Assembly: GCA_964452415.1 (NCBI GenBank)
Contig: CAYVME010000003.1
Span: forward strand, 1-52,434
Origin: UBA12068 sp964452415
Lineage (GTDB): Bacteria > Patescibacteriota > Minisyncoccia > Moranbacterales > GWC2-37-73
Direction of reading: 5' to 3'
DNA: 52,434 nt
The translations under genes were made by a program, and so were the position numbers. The notes beneath the pieces are model-generated. The model was not told the DNA's origin. It saw only the letters and a program-made list of their open reading frames with translations, and ran no database searches. Of the stretch, positions 8,801 through 16,467 are shown piece after piece; position 1 is the first letter of the stretch, and every line of letters starts with the position of its first letter.

Positions 8801-11800
8801 TAGCTGTAGCATCCATATAATTTCCTTTCACATCTCTTGCCCGCACATAAACAGTGGCGGGATCATTATCAATAATTGCAGGGTAAGTTTTTTTATTATC
8901 AACTGGATAATCTTCGAAAACAGCATCTCTAAAATCTGAATAATTTGAATATGCAACTTGATATGGCAAATCATCGCTTGGAGCAACCAATGTCAGATTG
9001 TTGGTACTTTTAGTGTGATCAATTGTAAATGAGAGATTAATTGGATCCTTAGTGTCGAACTCAAAAGCATTTGAAATTCCATATCCGATATTATTAGCGT
9101 CCTCACTGTCATTAGCTAAGATTCTCACTTTGAAGCTTCCATTATATTGCTCATCATAATCAGACTTAGAATCCCAAATTACAGTATACGAAGTTAATGT
9201 CAACTCCTGAACAGTCAAAATATTATTTCCCAAAATGTTATTGATTGAGTCTTTGTATGTTAGTGAGGTTGCATTGACCCATGTTTCGCTTCCTGGGTTG
9301 GTGCAGTTTGCAGTGCAATATTGAAAACCCCCCAAAACAGTGTTTGCGGTTCTTCCAGTGCTTGTGTCCAAATCAATGACATTGAAAGTTGTTGTGACTT
9401 TTCCATCAGATCCTTGCGAGGAGATCACATCTTGTATTTGCGGTGCGGCATTTACAACATATTTCAATGAAGCACTATTAACTTGTGACGTACTTGCACC
9501 ATCACTGTCCAAGGTAATCCTATATTGCATCCATCTGTCACTAGTAAGAGCGGCTGTTTCAGGTGTGCTTGAATCGTAAGTTGAAATTGGAACACCTGAA
9601 GGAATATCGCAAGTTACAAGCGTGCCTGTTTTTGAACATCCAAACGATGTGCTTGTAAAATATGTTGCACCATCTTGTTGCCCAGCAGGATCAATACCGA
9701 CAAATCCAGTTGGAGTCCCTGGAGAGCCGGCAGAATCAGGTGCGGTTTGAACCATCATTTTAACTTGAGTCCCAGCTGGAACAGAAGCTTCATCCCAAAT
9801 TACCGATTTAAAATTATTGGCTGGATCAGTTGTGTCATACCAAGATGAAATCAGATTCTGAGTTGTGGGATAAGTTGAATAAACAAAAGTTATATCACTC
9901 AAAACCGGTGTAGAGGTAACTCGAGTGGAATATTTCCAAAAAGTTGCAGTGCCATTACCCCTAATAGCATACATGCTGCCAGCAGTATCACTCGTCAAAG
10001 AAGCACCATAGGAACCATTAGCTGGTGTAGCTGCTATTTGTGTCCAAGTTGCTGATGAGATATTGTACTTATAAAATAATGAACTTCCATTACCATTAAA
10101 AAAATATATGTTACCGCTACTATCACTTGTTAAGCCTTCTCCGATACTACCATTTAAATTTAGCGGATTCGCTAAGGCTGTCCAATTATTCAAAGTTATA
10201 TTGTATTTATAGAAAGCGCTTGCGCTTAACAAATAAATATTTCCATCTCCTCCATAGGTTGTAGCATGACTTCCATAATATAAGATACTTGGATATGATG
10301 CCAGCGATGACCAACTATTTAATGCGATATTATATCTATAAAATTCACCTGTACCAGCACCCCTGATCGCATATAAATTACCATCCCTGCCAGCTGTCAA
10401 AGAAATTCCAGAATAAGCGCTTGAACCCATTGGCACAGGTGCTGATGTTAATTGAGTCCAACTATTTGATAAAATATTATATTTATAAAAATCCGATGTT
10501 TGACCACCCCTGATTGCATACAAATTTCCATCATAGCCAGACGCCAAAACACCAGTCATAGTCACTGGTACTGGAGACATAGCAGACCAAGAATTTGTAA
10601 GGGTATTATATTTCGAAAAAGCCGTAGAACTTCCGCCCGCAAGAGAATAAATGTTGCCATTGCTATCATGCACGATATCAGCCCCTGAAGTATTATTGGC
10701 TAATGTATTCGCCTTGGCCTCCCATGTATTAACTCCACCCCCAGTCAAGAATGCTTTATACCTAGCATAGCGATGAAATCCGAGATTTGGTGTCGCTGTT
10801 CCAGAAACTGTGAAGTATGTTGAAGCTGTTCCATCCGGTCCCACATAATTCCAAGGGCCACCGGAAGAATCCGAAGTTGCAATTTGATATTTGCTATCAG
10901 CACCATTCAAAGTGTGATTGAAATTAAGCGCAGTCAAATTTCCTTTTTGACTCAAATCAATCGTGGATGATTCAAAAATCCCAGAGGATGCATAGTTATC
11001 ATAAATTGAATACTTCCAAAAATCAGTAAAGTTATTTCCCCTCGCTGCATAAAAATTACCTTTTCCATCAAAAACCATACCACCACCACCAGTAGTAGCA
11101 CTACTAGAAACAGTTGCGGGTGCCGAAGCAATAGTTGTCCATGAATTATTTGCAATATTATACTTCCAAAAATTATCAAAACCATTCCCCCTTAACACGT
11201 AAATATTTCCAGCACCATCCGAACCAGTTCCACCAAGAAATGTGCCCAGAGGTGAAGCTGCTTTAGCCAACCAAGTATTTGAAGCAATGTCATATCTGGA
11301 AAAACCTGTCTGACCATTACCATTAACAAGAAAGATGCCACCATTTTGATCGGAAACTAGATTACCGCCAGAAGAATTTGTTAAACTATTTGCCATTGCC
11401 GTCCAAGAGTTTAGTGCGATGTCGTACTTATAAAAAGCATTACCATAATTAATAGCAAAAATATTTCCGTTAGCATCATGGGCCATTGCTCCGCGGAAAC
11501 TAGTCGCCAATGGAAAATCAGCTTTAGCTATCCATGTATTGGTTTCTATGTTGTATCTCCAAAAATTAGCAGTATTTCCACCCCTTAGTGCGAAAATATT
11601 TCCGCTACCATCATAAACCAAACCACTGGAATCACTATTGACAGTTGAAGGCGTGCTTGCCAGAGATGTCCAAACATTTGATGCAATATTGTATTTCCAA
11701 AAATCCGAAGTATTACCACCTCTTAATGCAAATACATTTCCATTATTATCATAAGCTAAAAAGCTTCCCCTCATACCACCAGGCATGCTTGCCATTGTGG

Positions 11801-12470
11801 CCCAGGAGTTCGCGGTTTCTGTTTTCTGAAGTTCAACCCCACCACCAGAAACCAATGTGTTTGTCTTGGTGCTTCCCGCGTCAAAAGTTGACTGATTTTG
11901 TCCAATTGTCTGACCTGTTTTTAAAGTCATTTGAACAGTTGTTCCTCCAGAGATATCAGCATCCTTTGAATGATAGTTTGTCCATCCAGTTTTATTATCA
12001 ATATGATCAGCCTTCAAAGTTGTGCTAGCTGTGTTCCAGTCATCCTGGAAAAAAGTGAAAGTTGCTCCCTGGGAACTTCCGGTTCCAAAAAACATTTGCA
12101 CTGCAACAATTGCAATTGCAACCGAAACCATGGTTGAGGAAAAAGAATAAGTAAAAAGTCTGACCTTTTTTTGATATCTTTTAAGTTCAGAATATGAACC
12201 GAATTCGAGATTGCAAACATCTCCTTTTTTAATATTCTTGCATTCTTGAATTCGAAGATGATTTTGAGCTGCAGATTTGATGAGCAGATGCCAATGATCC
12301 TTGGATGAAATTTTTATTTTTTTGAAATTCACACTCAAAAACAATTTGAATTTCTCGAGTTTCTTTTTTAATTCAAATTTTTCTTTCTGATTATTCTCCA
12401 AAGCAAAAACTTTCTCAGCTCGAGAAATCTTGTTTTGGTTTTGATTTTTCGCCTTGTTTCTGATGTCCAA
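5856..12470 (-). CDS. Giant membrane-anchored kelch/FN3 surface protein (2204 aa)
   Basis: A lysine-rich cytoplasmic domain (about 1-110) precedes one transmembrane segment (about 110-131). Then come two blocks of six kelch-like blades each (about 218-490 and 578-846), with the repeated signature DGxGNIYxxRGxxxxxFWKYNIxxNxW, separated by a beta-rich spacer. Further beta-sandwich domains lead into eight FN3 repeats (from about 1343) with the WNTDExSxSxVxYG signature, and the protein ends in the tail IIQIIIGNFTDIFGW. No LPxTG motif or outer-membrane anchor is visible. The start is TTG: there is an in-frame stop upstream and no ATG before the TM segment, and an extended -10 lies about 45 nt upstream. 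Probably an adhesin or fibre; the ligand is unknown. Confidence 0.8.
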   Translation of the reverse strand: MDIRNKAKNQNQNKISRAEKVFALENNQKEKFELKKKLEKFKLFLSVNFKKIKISSKDHWHLLIKSAAQNHLRIQECKNIKKGDVCNLEFGSYSELKRYQKKVRLFTYSFSSTMVSVAIAIVAVQMFFGTGSSQGATFTFFQDDWNTASTTLKADHIDNKTGWTNYHSKDADISGGTTVQMTLKTGQTIGQNQSTFDAGSTKTNTLVSGGGVELQKTETANSWATMASMPGGMRGSFLAYDNNGNVFALRGGNTSDFWKYNIASNVWTSLASTPSTVNSDSSGLVYDGSGNIFALRGGNTANFWRYNIETNTWIAKADFPLATSFRGAMAHDANGNIFAINYGNAFYKYDIALNSWTAMANSLTNSSGGNLVSDQNGGIFLVNGNGQTGFSRYDIASNTWLAKAASPLGTFLGGTGSDGAGNIYVLRGNGFDNFWKYNIANNSWTTIASAPATVSSSATTGGGGMVFDGKGNFYAARGNNFTDFWKYSIYDNYASSGIFESSTIDLSQKGNLTALNFNHTLNGADSKYQIATSDSSGGPWNYVGPDGTASTYFTVSGTATPNLGFHRYARYKAFLTGGGVNTWEAKANTLANNTSGADIVHDSNGNIYSLAGGSSTAFSKYNTLTNSWSAMSPVPVTMTGVLASGYDGNLYAIRGGQTSDFYKYNILSNSWTQLTSAPVPMGSSAYSGISLTAGRDGNLYAIRGAGTGEFYRYNIALNSWSSLASYPSILYYGSHATTYGGDGNIYLLSASAFYKYNITLNNWTALANPLNLNGSIGEGLTSDSSGNIYFFNGNGSSLFYKYNISSATWTQIAATPANGSYGASLTSDTAGSMYAIRGNGTATFWKYSTRVTSTPVLSDITFVYSTYPTTQNLISSWYDTTDPANNFKSVIWDEASVPAGTQVKMMVQTAPDSAGSPGTPTGFVGIDPAGQQDGATYFTSTSFGCSKTGTLVTCDIPSGVPISTYDSSTPETAALTSDRWMQYRITLDSDGASTSQVNSASLKYVVNAAPQIQDVISSQGSDGKVTTTFNVIDLDTSTGRTANTVLGGFQYCTANCTNPGSETWVNATSLTYKDSINNILGNNILTVQELTLTSYTVIWDSKSDYDEQYNGSFKVRILANDSEDANNIGYGISNAFEFDTKDPINLSFTIDHTKSTNNLTLVAPSDDLPYQVAYSNYSDFRDAVFEDYPVDNKKTYPAIIDNDPATVYVRARDVKGNYMDATATTPASPSSVVYYDTSNDVSGEYREFIAWDVISAGQSGAGFGSYEIYRAERLESDQNATLNYLGVESIPDPNTNFYNDFNLDTNKHYYYKILTTDSAGNLSKYSSAVDDNPNGQGGSDQTPPTISNVRSTSINTTSATILWDTDEPANSSVGYSSQVDCDDAPGNLCPYLPERGIAAMVEKYTEGDPSKPGHSITLTGLIPGTTYNIRVKSYDVVGNLGQNDKDNNGASAIENFTFNTLPGPAISGVTIPNVSNTQATINWKTTTDSSSFVVYSTDISNGNLVNPKEFGTPELVGNPTSGEYYHSQTITTYNDLPLVPNETYYFYVKSIDGDGNEAVDNNGGSFYELTTTEDNKKPEIALIEIPVISNEGGVITWTTDEPATSKVSYGTTEGGPYPDHQEVVTFNRGHYIILSGLAADEDYYFKVESMDINGNVNDDTAEYNFKTTKNIEFDHPPLSKIENMDVTAENTRDTNAIITFTTDQPALCYAETDAVIVGSATTVTSFENGYTEDKNYNTSHSILVSSLTPESKYLYDVSCHDNILTVGMEDESDKFDKFENWIYSEIGDFETTKQRFALDELDINSPVINNVKVASTTGESATITWNTDEVGSSSVGYGITATNENGANDQIVNENKEKFATSHLVTLSGLIPSTKYLFRVSSTDKSGNIGFSAESSFTTASPSSLSSIKAESLNLGEAQITWNTSSETSSIVEYGLTTSYGEKKESNTLTKEHSISLSNLNQGVTYHFRVKGQDKDKKLYSSSDQTFEPKSPAQVSNININDITEHEATISFNTNIPTTATVIYTNISDPADNGSQADNEMATKHSIQIKNLTQGATFKIQIQARDEQGTESQTDAKDLTTGKDENPPKIDMVKTDLALAQNDKVQAIISWNTDEQSTTSVLYKEGRNAEAKEINISEALSTNHVAVITSFKPGTVYYFNTKSVDASGNEAKSTDYALLTPRRKENIIQIIIGNFTDIFGWAKF

Positions 12471-12513
12471 TTTTTTATTTTATGTTTGACTGCAGATTCT
12501 TTTTTACTTATAT

Positions 12514-12522
12514 ATTTTAACA
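12514..12522 (-). promoter_or_regulatory. Extended -10 promoter of the 2204-aa surface protein
   Basis: On the - strand the sequence reads TG-T-TAAAAT. A start near 12507 would leave a leader of about 37 nt before the TTG at 12470, similar to the other surface genes. Confidence 0.6.
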
Positions 12523-12567
12523 TGGAAATGGGATTTTTACAAAACACTTTTAATACAGTTTTTCAAC

Positions 12568-12600
12568 AAAAAAATCCATCTTTTTTTGATGGATTTTTTA
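12568..12600. terminator. Intrinsic terminator after trpS
   Basis: AAAAAATCCATC (12569-12580) pairs with GATGGATTTTTT (12588-12599). It ends trpS on the - strand and insulates the next promoter; the symmetry would allow use on the + strand too. Confidence 0.85.
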
Positions 12601-12638
12601 TTAAGATTTTTGAATTTTAAGTATTCAAGAAGGCTAAG

Positions 12639-13751
12639 TTATACAATGAAACCAATTTTCTCTTTCACCTCGTCAAGCTTCTTTTTAGCTAAAACTTTGA
12701 CTTTTTTTGCGCCATCTTCCAAAATTTCCAACACTTCCTGATCAGAAATTGAGTCATATTTATCCTGAAATGATTTCAGATATTCAATCACAGCTTCAGC
12801 CAAATCAGCTTTGAAGTCTCCGTAGCCTTTTCCAGCATACGATGCCTCAATTTCCCTTGGAGATTTTCCAGAAAAAGCTGAGAAAATGTTGATCAGATTT
12901 TTGAGTGCCGGCTTGTCGTCAGCATACAAAATTTCACTTCCGCTGTCAGTCACAGCTTTCTTGATTTTTCTCCTTATTGTTTCCTCGTCATCCAAAAGTG
13001 AGATATAATTATATTCAGAACTTGCTGATTTGCTCATCTTCTTGGTTGGATCATCAAGTCCCATGATTCGCATTCCCTCTTTTTTGATGTGAACTTCGGG
13101 CACCACAAAAGTTTCACCAAATTTTTGATTGAAACGCTTGGCCAAATCTCGAGCCAGTTCAACATGCTGTTTTTGATCCTCACCTACCGGCACAACCTGA
13201 GTGTCATACAAAAGAATATCAGCCGCCATTAAGACTGGGTAATCAAAAAGCCCAACGCCCACTTTATTTACCGAATCAAAATATCTCCTAGCAAGAATAT
13301 CCACTCTAATTTTATCCTTATTGTCAGTTCCCACATAAGACATGTCTTCCGATGCCCCACTTAATGTAAGGATATTCTCCATTTGCTCTGAATCTAATGA
13401 TACTCCGGATTTATCTTTAAATTGTGTCATTCTAAATAAGTCTGACATCCTTGCAATTGTGTTCAAAATCCACATCAACTCGGCATGCTCAGACACTTGC
13501 GATTGCACAAAAATCATTGATTTTTTAGGATCAATCCCTGAGGCCAAATATATCTTGGCAATTTCAATGGTTTTTTTTCTCAGCATTTCAGGATCTTGCG
13601 GAACCGTGATGGCATGCATGTCCACCACGCAAAAAATTGATTCGTATTTTTCTTGAAGCTTCACCCAGTTCTTGATCGCTCCCAAATAATTTCCAATATG
13701 CAGATTTCCGGAAGGTTGAACACCAGAGAAGATTCGCTTCTTATTAGTCAT
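12639..13751 (-). CDS. trpS: Tryptophanyl-tRNA synthetase
   Basis: Class I aminoacyl-tRNA synthetase charging tRNA-Trp. The HIGH-like motif is GNLHIGN within PSGNLHIGNYLG near the N-terminus, and the KMSKS loop appears as KKMSKS in the C-terminal half; 370 aa is the usual size. Three further in-frame ATGs lie upstream at 13760, 13769 and 13790, created by a tandem ATGGACTTT repeat. I choose 13751 because TrpRS proteins begin a few residues before the RIFSGVQPSG strand. The gene has its own promoter (13816-13844) and a terminator. Confidence 0.95.
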   Translation of the reverse strand: MTNKKRIFSGVQPSGNLHIGNYLGAIKNWVKLQEKYESIFCVVDMHAITVPQDPEMLRKKTIEIAKIYLASGIDPKKSMIFVQSQVSEHAELMWILNTIARMSDLFRMTQFKDKSGVSLDSEQMENILTLSGASEDMSYVGTDNKDKIRVDILARRYFDSVNKVGVGLFDYPVLMAADILLYDTQVVPVGEDQKQHVELARDLAKRFNQKFGETFVVPEVHIKKEGMRIMGLDDPTKKMSKSASSEYNYISLLDDEETIRRKIKKAVTDSGSEILYADDKPALKNLINIFSAFSGKSPREIEASYAGKGYGDFKADLAEAVIEYLKSFQDKYDSISDQEVLEILEDGAKKVKVLAKKKLDEVKEKIGFIV

Positions 13752-13815
13752 AAAGTCCATAAAGTCCATAAAGCTAAAAGCTCTGTGCACTATTAAATTT
13801 ATTCATTACTATCTC

Positions 13816-13844
13816 ATATTAACCAAAAATCAGCATTTTTGCAA
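13816..13844 (-). promoter_or_regulatory. sigma-70 promoter of trpS
   Basis: On the - strand TTGCAA (13839-13844) and TAATAT (13816-13821) are 17 nt apart. Transcription would begin near 13809, about 60 nt before the chosen ATG. Confidence 0.65.
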
Positions 13845-13867
13845 ACAAAACTCCCTGTGGTTTTTTT

Positions 13868-13980
13868 GTGAGCCTGCTTCCTTTCGAGGCAATAGTGAGC
13901 GACAGCGAGGTCTTAGCGAAGCAGTCATAGTTCCCGACTGCGAGCGTGCCAAGAAAGGAAGCAGGCGAAACAAAAACAAC
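13868..13980. repeat. Long palindromic dispersed repeat, copy A
   Basis: Outer arms GCCTGCTTCCTTTC (13872-13885) and GAAAGGAAGCAGGC (13953-13966) match exactly. An inner hairpin GCAGTC/GACTGC (13921-13926, 13936-13941) encloses ATAGTTCCC. Conserved words AGGCAATAGTGAGCGACAG and CTTAGCG lie between. A second copy at 41981-42107 keeps the same plan with paired changes in the stems. It contains no ORF and sits between two - strand genes. Confidence 0.8.
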
Positions 13981-13983
13981 GCA

Positions 13984-14012
13984 CAAACAAAAATCCGATC
14001 AATTGACCGGAT
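13984..14012 (-). terminator. Intrinsic terminator of rnj
   Basis: Read on the - strand, ATCCGGTC pairs with GATCGGAT around AATT (one wobble pair), followed by TTTTTGTTT. Confidence 0.7.
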
Positions 14013-14047
14013 CCCTGCTTTATGGACTTTCACCTTATGAACTATTC

Positions 14048-16078
14048 TTACACTTCAATCACAACCGGAAGAACCATTGGCCTTCGCTCTGTTTTGGTAA
14101 ACAGATATGACCCAACAGCTTCGCGTATATTGTTTTTCACATAATCCCAGTTCACATGAGTATCGGCAGAAGTTTTTTCTTTGACAACTTTTTCAACAAC
14201 CCGCTTGGTTGCATTCACCAGGTCAAAATTTTCTTTCACAAAAATGAATCCTCGTGAAGTGATTTGCGGAGTTCCGATGATTTTTTTGGTTTTGGAATCA
14301 ATAATGACCACAATTGTGAACATTCCGTCTTTGGCCAAAAGCTGACGGTCGCGAAGCACAACTTCGCCCACATCTCCAACTCCAAGACCATCAACCATCA
14401 CATAGCTCGTGTCAATCTTGTTTGGCAAAACCTTGGCCTTGTTTTCAGCAAGTTCCAATTGATGCCCATTGTCCAACACGAAAATATTTTCTTTTTTAAT
14501 TCCAACTTTTTCACCAAGCTTGGCTGCTTCTTTCAGCATGTAATGATTGCCATACACCGGCAAGAAAAAGTCTGGCTTGATTTGGCGCAAAATTTCTTGA
14601 ATGTCATGCGCATTGCTGTGACCTGAAACATGCACATCCAAAATATCAGAGTGAATCACATTGTCGCATTTTCGATAGAGATCATCCTTGAGTCGCTGCA
14701 CGGTTCTTTCATTTCCAGGAATAACCGATGACGAGAAAACAACCGTGTCATCTTTTTGAATTTGAACAAAACGATGCTCATCATTAACAATTCGTGACAA
14801 AACCGCATTGCCCTCGCCTTGAGCACCAGTGCAGATAACCACAACCTTATTTCTTGGATGCTTGTGAATTTCATTTACTGAAATCAGAGTGTTTTTGAAA
14901 GCTTTGATATATCCCAATTCCTGAGCAATTTCAATGTTCATTTTCATGGAATATCCATCGAGTGCAACTTTTTTTCCAATGCCATCAGCAATTTCGATCA
15001 ACTTTCCAATTCTTTCAATTTGAGAAGAAAATGTTCCAATAACAATAAGACCCTTGGCATTAATCATCAAATCTCCAAGATTTTTATACATTTCGCTTTC
15101 AGGAGCATGAGTCGTGTTGGTGTCTGTTGCACCCAAACTTTCCAACATCAATATTCTTGGTGACGGAAGAGTCGAAAGATGGTCATAGGTAACTTTTTCA
15201 TGACTGACTGGATTTTTATCCATCAACCAATCGCCAGGATGAATCACTGTTCCATCTGGAGTTCTGATGATCACACCTACAGCATCCTTAACTGAATGTT
15301 CCACTTCAAAAAATTCAATTGCAAATTTTCCAAGTCTGATTTTATCAGATACCGCATTGATTCTCAGTGTTTTCAAGGTTGAAGCGGAATTTTTTTCATA
15401 GTCTTCCATCTTTTTCTTGATAAGTGCCAAAGTTAAATCGCGTCCCACAATTGGCGGATTGCCAAGTTGACGAAGCAAAATTGGAGCAGCTCCAATGTGA
15501 TCAAGATGGCCATGAGAAAAAATCACACCGCGCACATTTTTTTCTTTGCCTTTCAAATAACTGATATTTGGAACAATATAATCGATTCCTGGCATGTCTT
15601 CTTCTGGAAATTGAATTCCCATATCCAAAATTATGATGTCTCCACCATATTCAAACATGGTCATGTTTCGTCCAACCTCTTCATTTCCACCCATTGGTGT
15701 GATTCGAAGATGATCAGATTTTGGATTTTCTTGCATTGGTTTTGAGCGGGTTGCACTGCTCCTCTTGCTTGATTTTGCATGAGCATTGGCCCTGGAACTG
15801 CCTGCAGAGTTTTTCTTTGCTTGAGCCTTTGGTTGAATTTTCATTTGCGGTTGAGTTTGGGTTTTCATCTGAGTCTGAGCTTGAACCTGAGGCTGAGCTG
15901 AGTTATTCCCAACAGCTTTGTCGCCTTGCATTGGTTTTTTTGACGCCACAGGACTGGCACTTGTTTTCCAAGTGTTTGGTTTTTTGGCCTGATTGCTCTG
16001 ACCTTGTTGTTTGATTGGCATTTTTAAATCAGCCACGATTTCGCCGACAATGTCAGCGCCTTGTTTTTTATTAAACAT
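14048..16078 (-). CDS. rnj: Ribonuclease J with long disordered N-terminal extension
   Basis: RNase J is a beta-CASP metallo-beta-lactamase with 5'-3' exo- and endonuclease activity on mRNA and rRNA precursors. The zinc motif HGHLDH is at 189-194, and the catalytic core starts near residue 123 (DHLRITPMGGNEEVGRN). The beta-CASP motifs and the C-terminal domain are complete. At 676 aa it exceeds typical family members because of about 120 N-terminal residues rich in Gln, Lys, Ser, Ala and Pro, with repeated QxQxQ words; this may tether RNA or partners. The only plausible start is the ATG at 16078. Confidence 0.93.
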   Translation of the reverse strand: MFNKKQGADIVGEIVADLKMPIKQQGQSNQAKKPNTWKTSASPVASKKPMQGDKAVGNNSAQPQVQAQTQMKTQTQPQMKIQPKAQAKKNSAGSSRANAHAKSSKRSSATRSKPMQENPKSDHLRITPMGGNEEVGRNMTMFEYGGDIIILDMGIQFPEEDMPGIDYIVPNISYLKGKEKNVRGVIFSHGHLDHIGAAPILLRQLGNPPIVGRDLTLALIKKKMEDYEKNSASTLKTLRINAVSDKIRLGKFAIEFFEVEHSVKDAVGVIIRTPDGTVIHPGDWLMDKNPVSHEKVTYDHLSTLPSPRILMLESLGATDTNTTHAPESEMYKNLGDLMINAKGLIVIGTFSSQIERIGKLIEIADGIGKKVALDGYSMKMNIEIAQELGYIKAFKNTLISVNEIHKHPRNKVVVICTGAQGEGNAVLSRIVNDEHRFVQIQKDDTVVFSSSVIPGNERTVQRLKDDLYRKCDNVIHSDILDVHVSGHSNAHDIQEILRQIKPDFFLPVYGNHYMLKEAAKLGEKVGIKKENIFVLDNGHQLELAENKAKVLPNKIDTSYVMVDGLGVGDVGEVVLRDRQLLAKDGMFTIVVIIDSKTKKIIGTPQITSRGFIFVKENFDLVNATKRVVEKVVKEKTSADTHVNWDYVKNNIREAVGSYLFTKTERRPMVLPVVIEV

Positions 16079-16467
16079 TGATACTTCTAAATAAGATTTG
16101 ATTTTTCAATCTAAATACAAACTTATTTTTTAATTACTTTTTAATTATTTTTCATCCCGAGATTCAGGATCCAGAAAACCCACGAAGATCCCGGATCAAG
16201 TCCGGGACGACATTGCTATGTCGATTAATTTGCGTGGAAAACTGCTTATATTGAAAGTTTTTAATGACTTTGTTAGATGTATTGCTGTTTTAAATTCACA
16301 ACAGAAAAACACGCATTGTTGCGCAAAAAGCTTCTTTTTATCTATTTTACCCTATCAAAAAGGTTAATTTTGGAAGAAAAAGGCTTTATTAAAGCAAAGT
16401 TCAAGAAGTTTCAACTTGTTATATCTATAATACACCCATTTGAGTTTTTTGTCCAGGGTTCCAAAAA
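16079..16467. other. Intergenic region between the exporter permease and rnj
   Basis: This 389-bp stretch holds the second REP-like element (16151-16212). A - strand promoter for rnj is expected here, but no convincing -35/-10 pair was found. A weak imperfect stem (AGTTTTTT/AAAAACT near 16443-16470) overlaps the end of the permease gene. The rest (16215-16440) is AT-rich, with nothing I can support. Confidence 0.5.
16151..16212. repeat. REP-like palindromic element, copy 2
   Basis: It contains ATTCAGGATC and a hairpin CCCGGA-TCAAG-TCCGGG (16190-16206), ending in GACGACA. The word order matches the copy at 4652-4730. Elements with this GATCAAGTCCGGG wording are common in unrelated bacterial genomes. 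Confidence 0.7.

Larger units (their letters stand above)
13761..14030. repeat. 14-bp inverted repeat bracketing the trpS-rnj intergenic palindrome
   Basis: AAAGTCCATAAAGC at 13761-13774 is the exact reverse complement of 14017-14030. The left arm belongs to tandem 9-nt words overlapping the trpS start; the right arm is near the end of rnj. Between them lie the trpS promoter, the palindromic repeat and the rnj terminator, so the whole intergenic region is nested inverted repeats. Confidence 0.6.
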
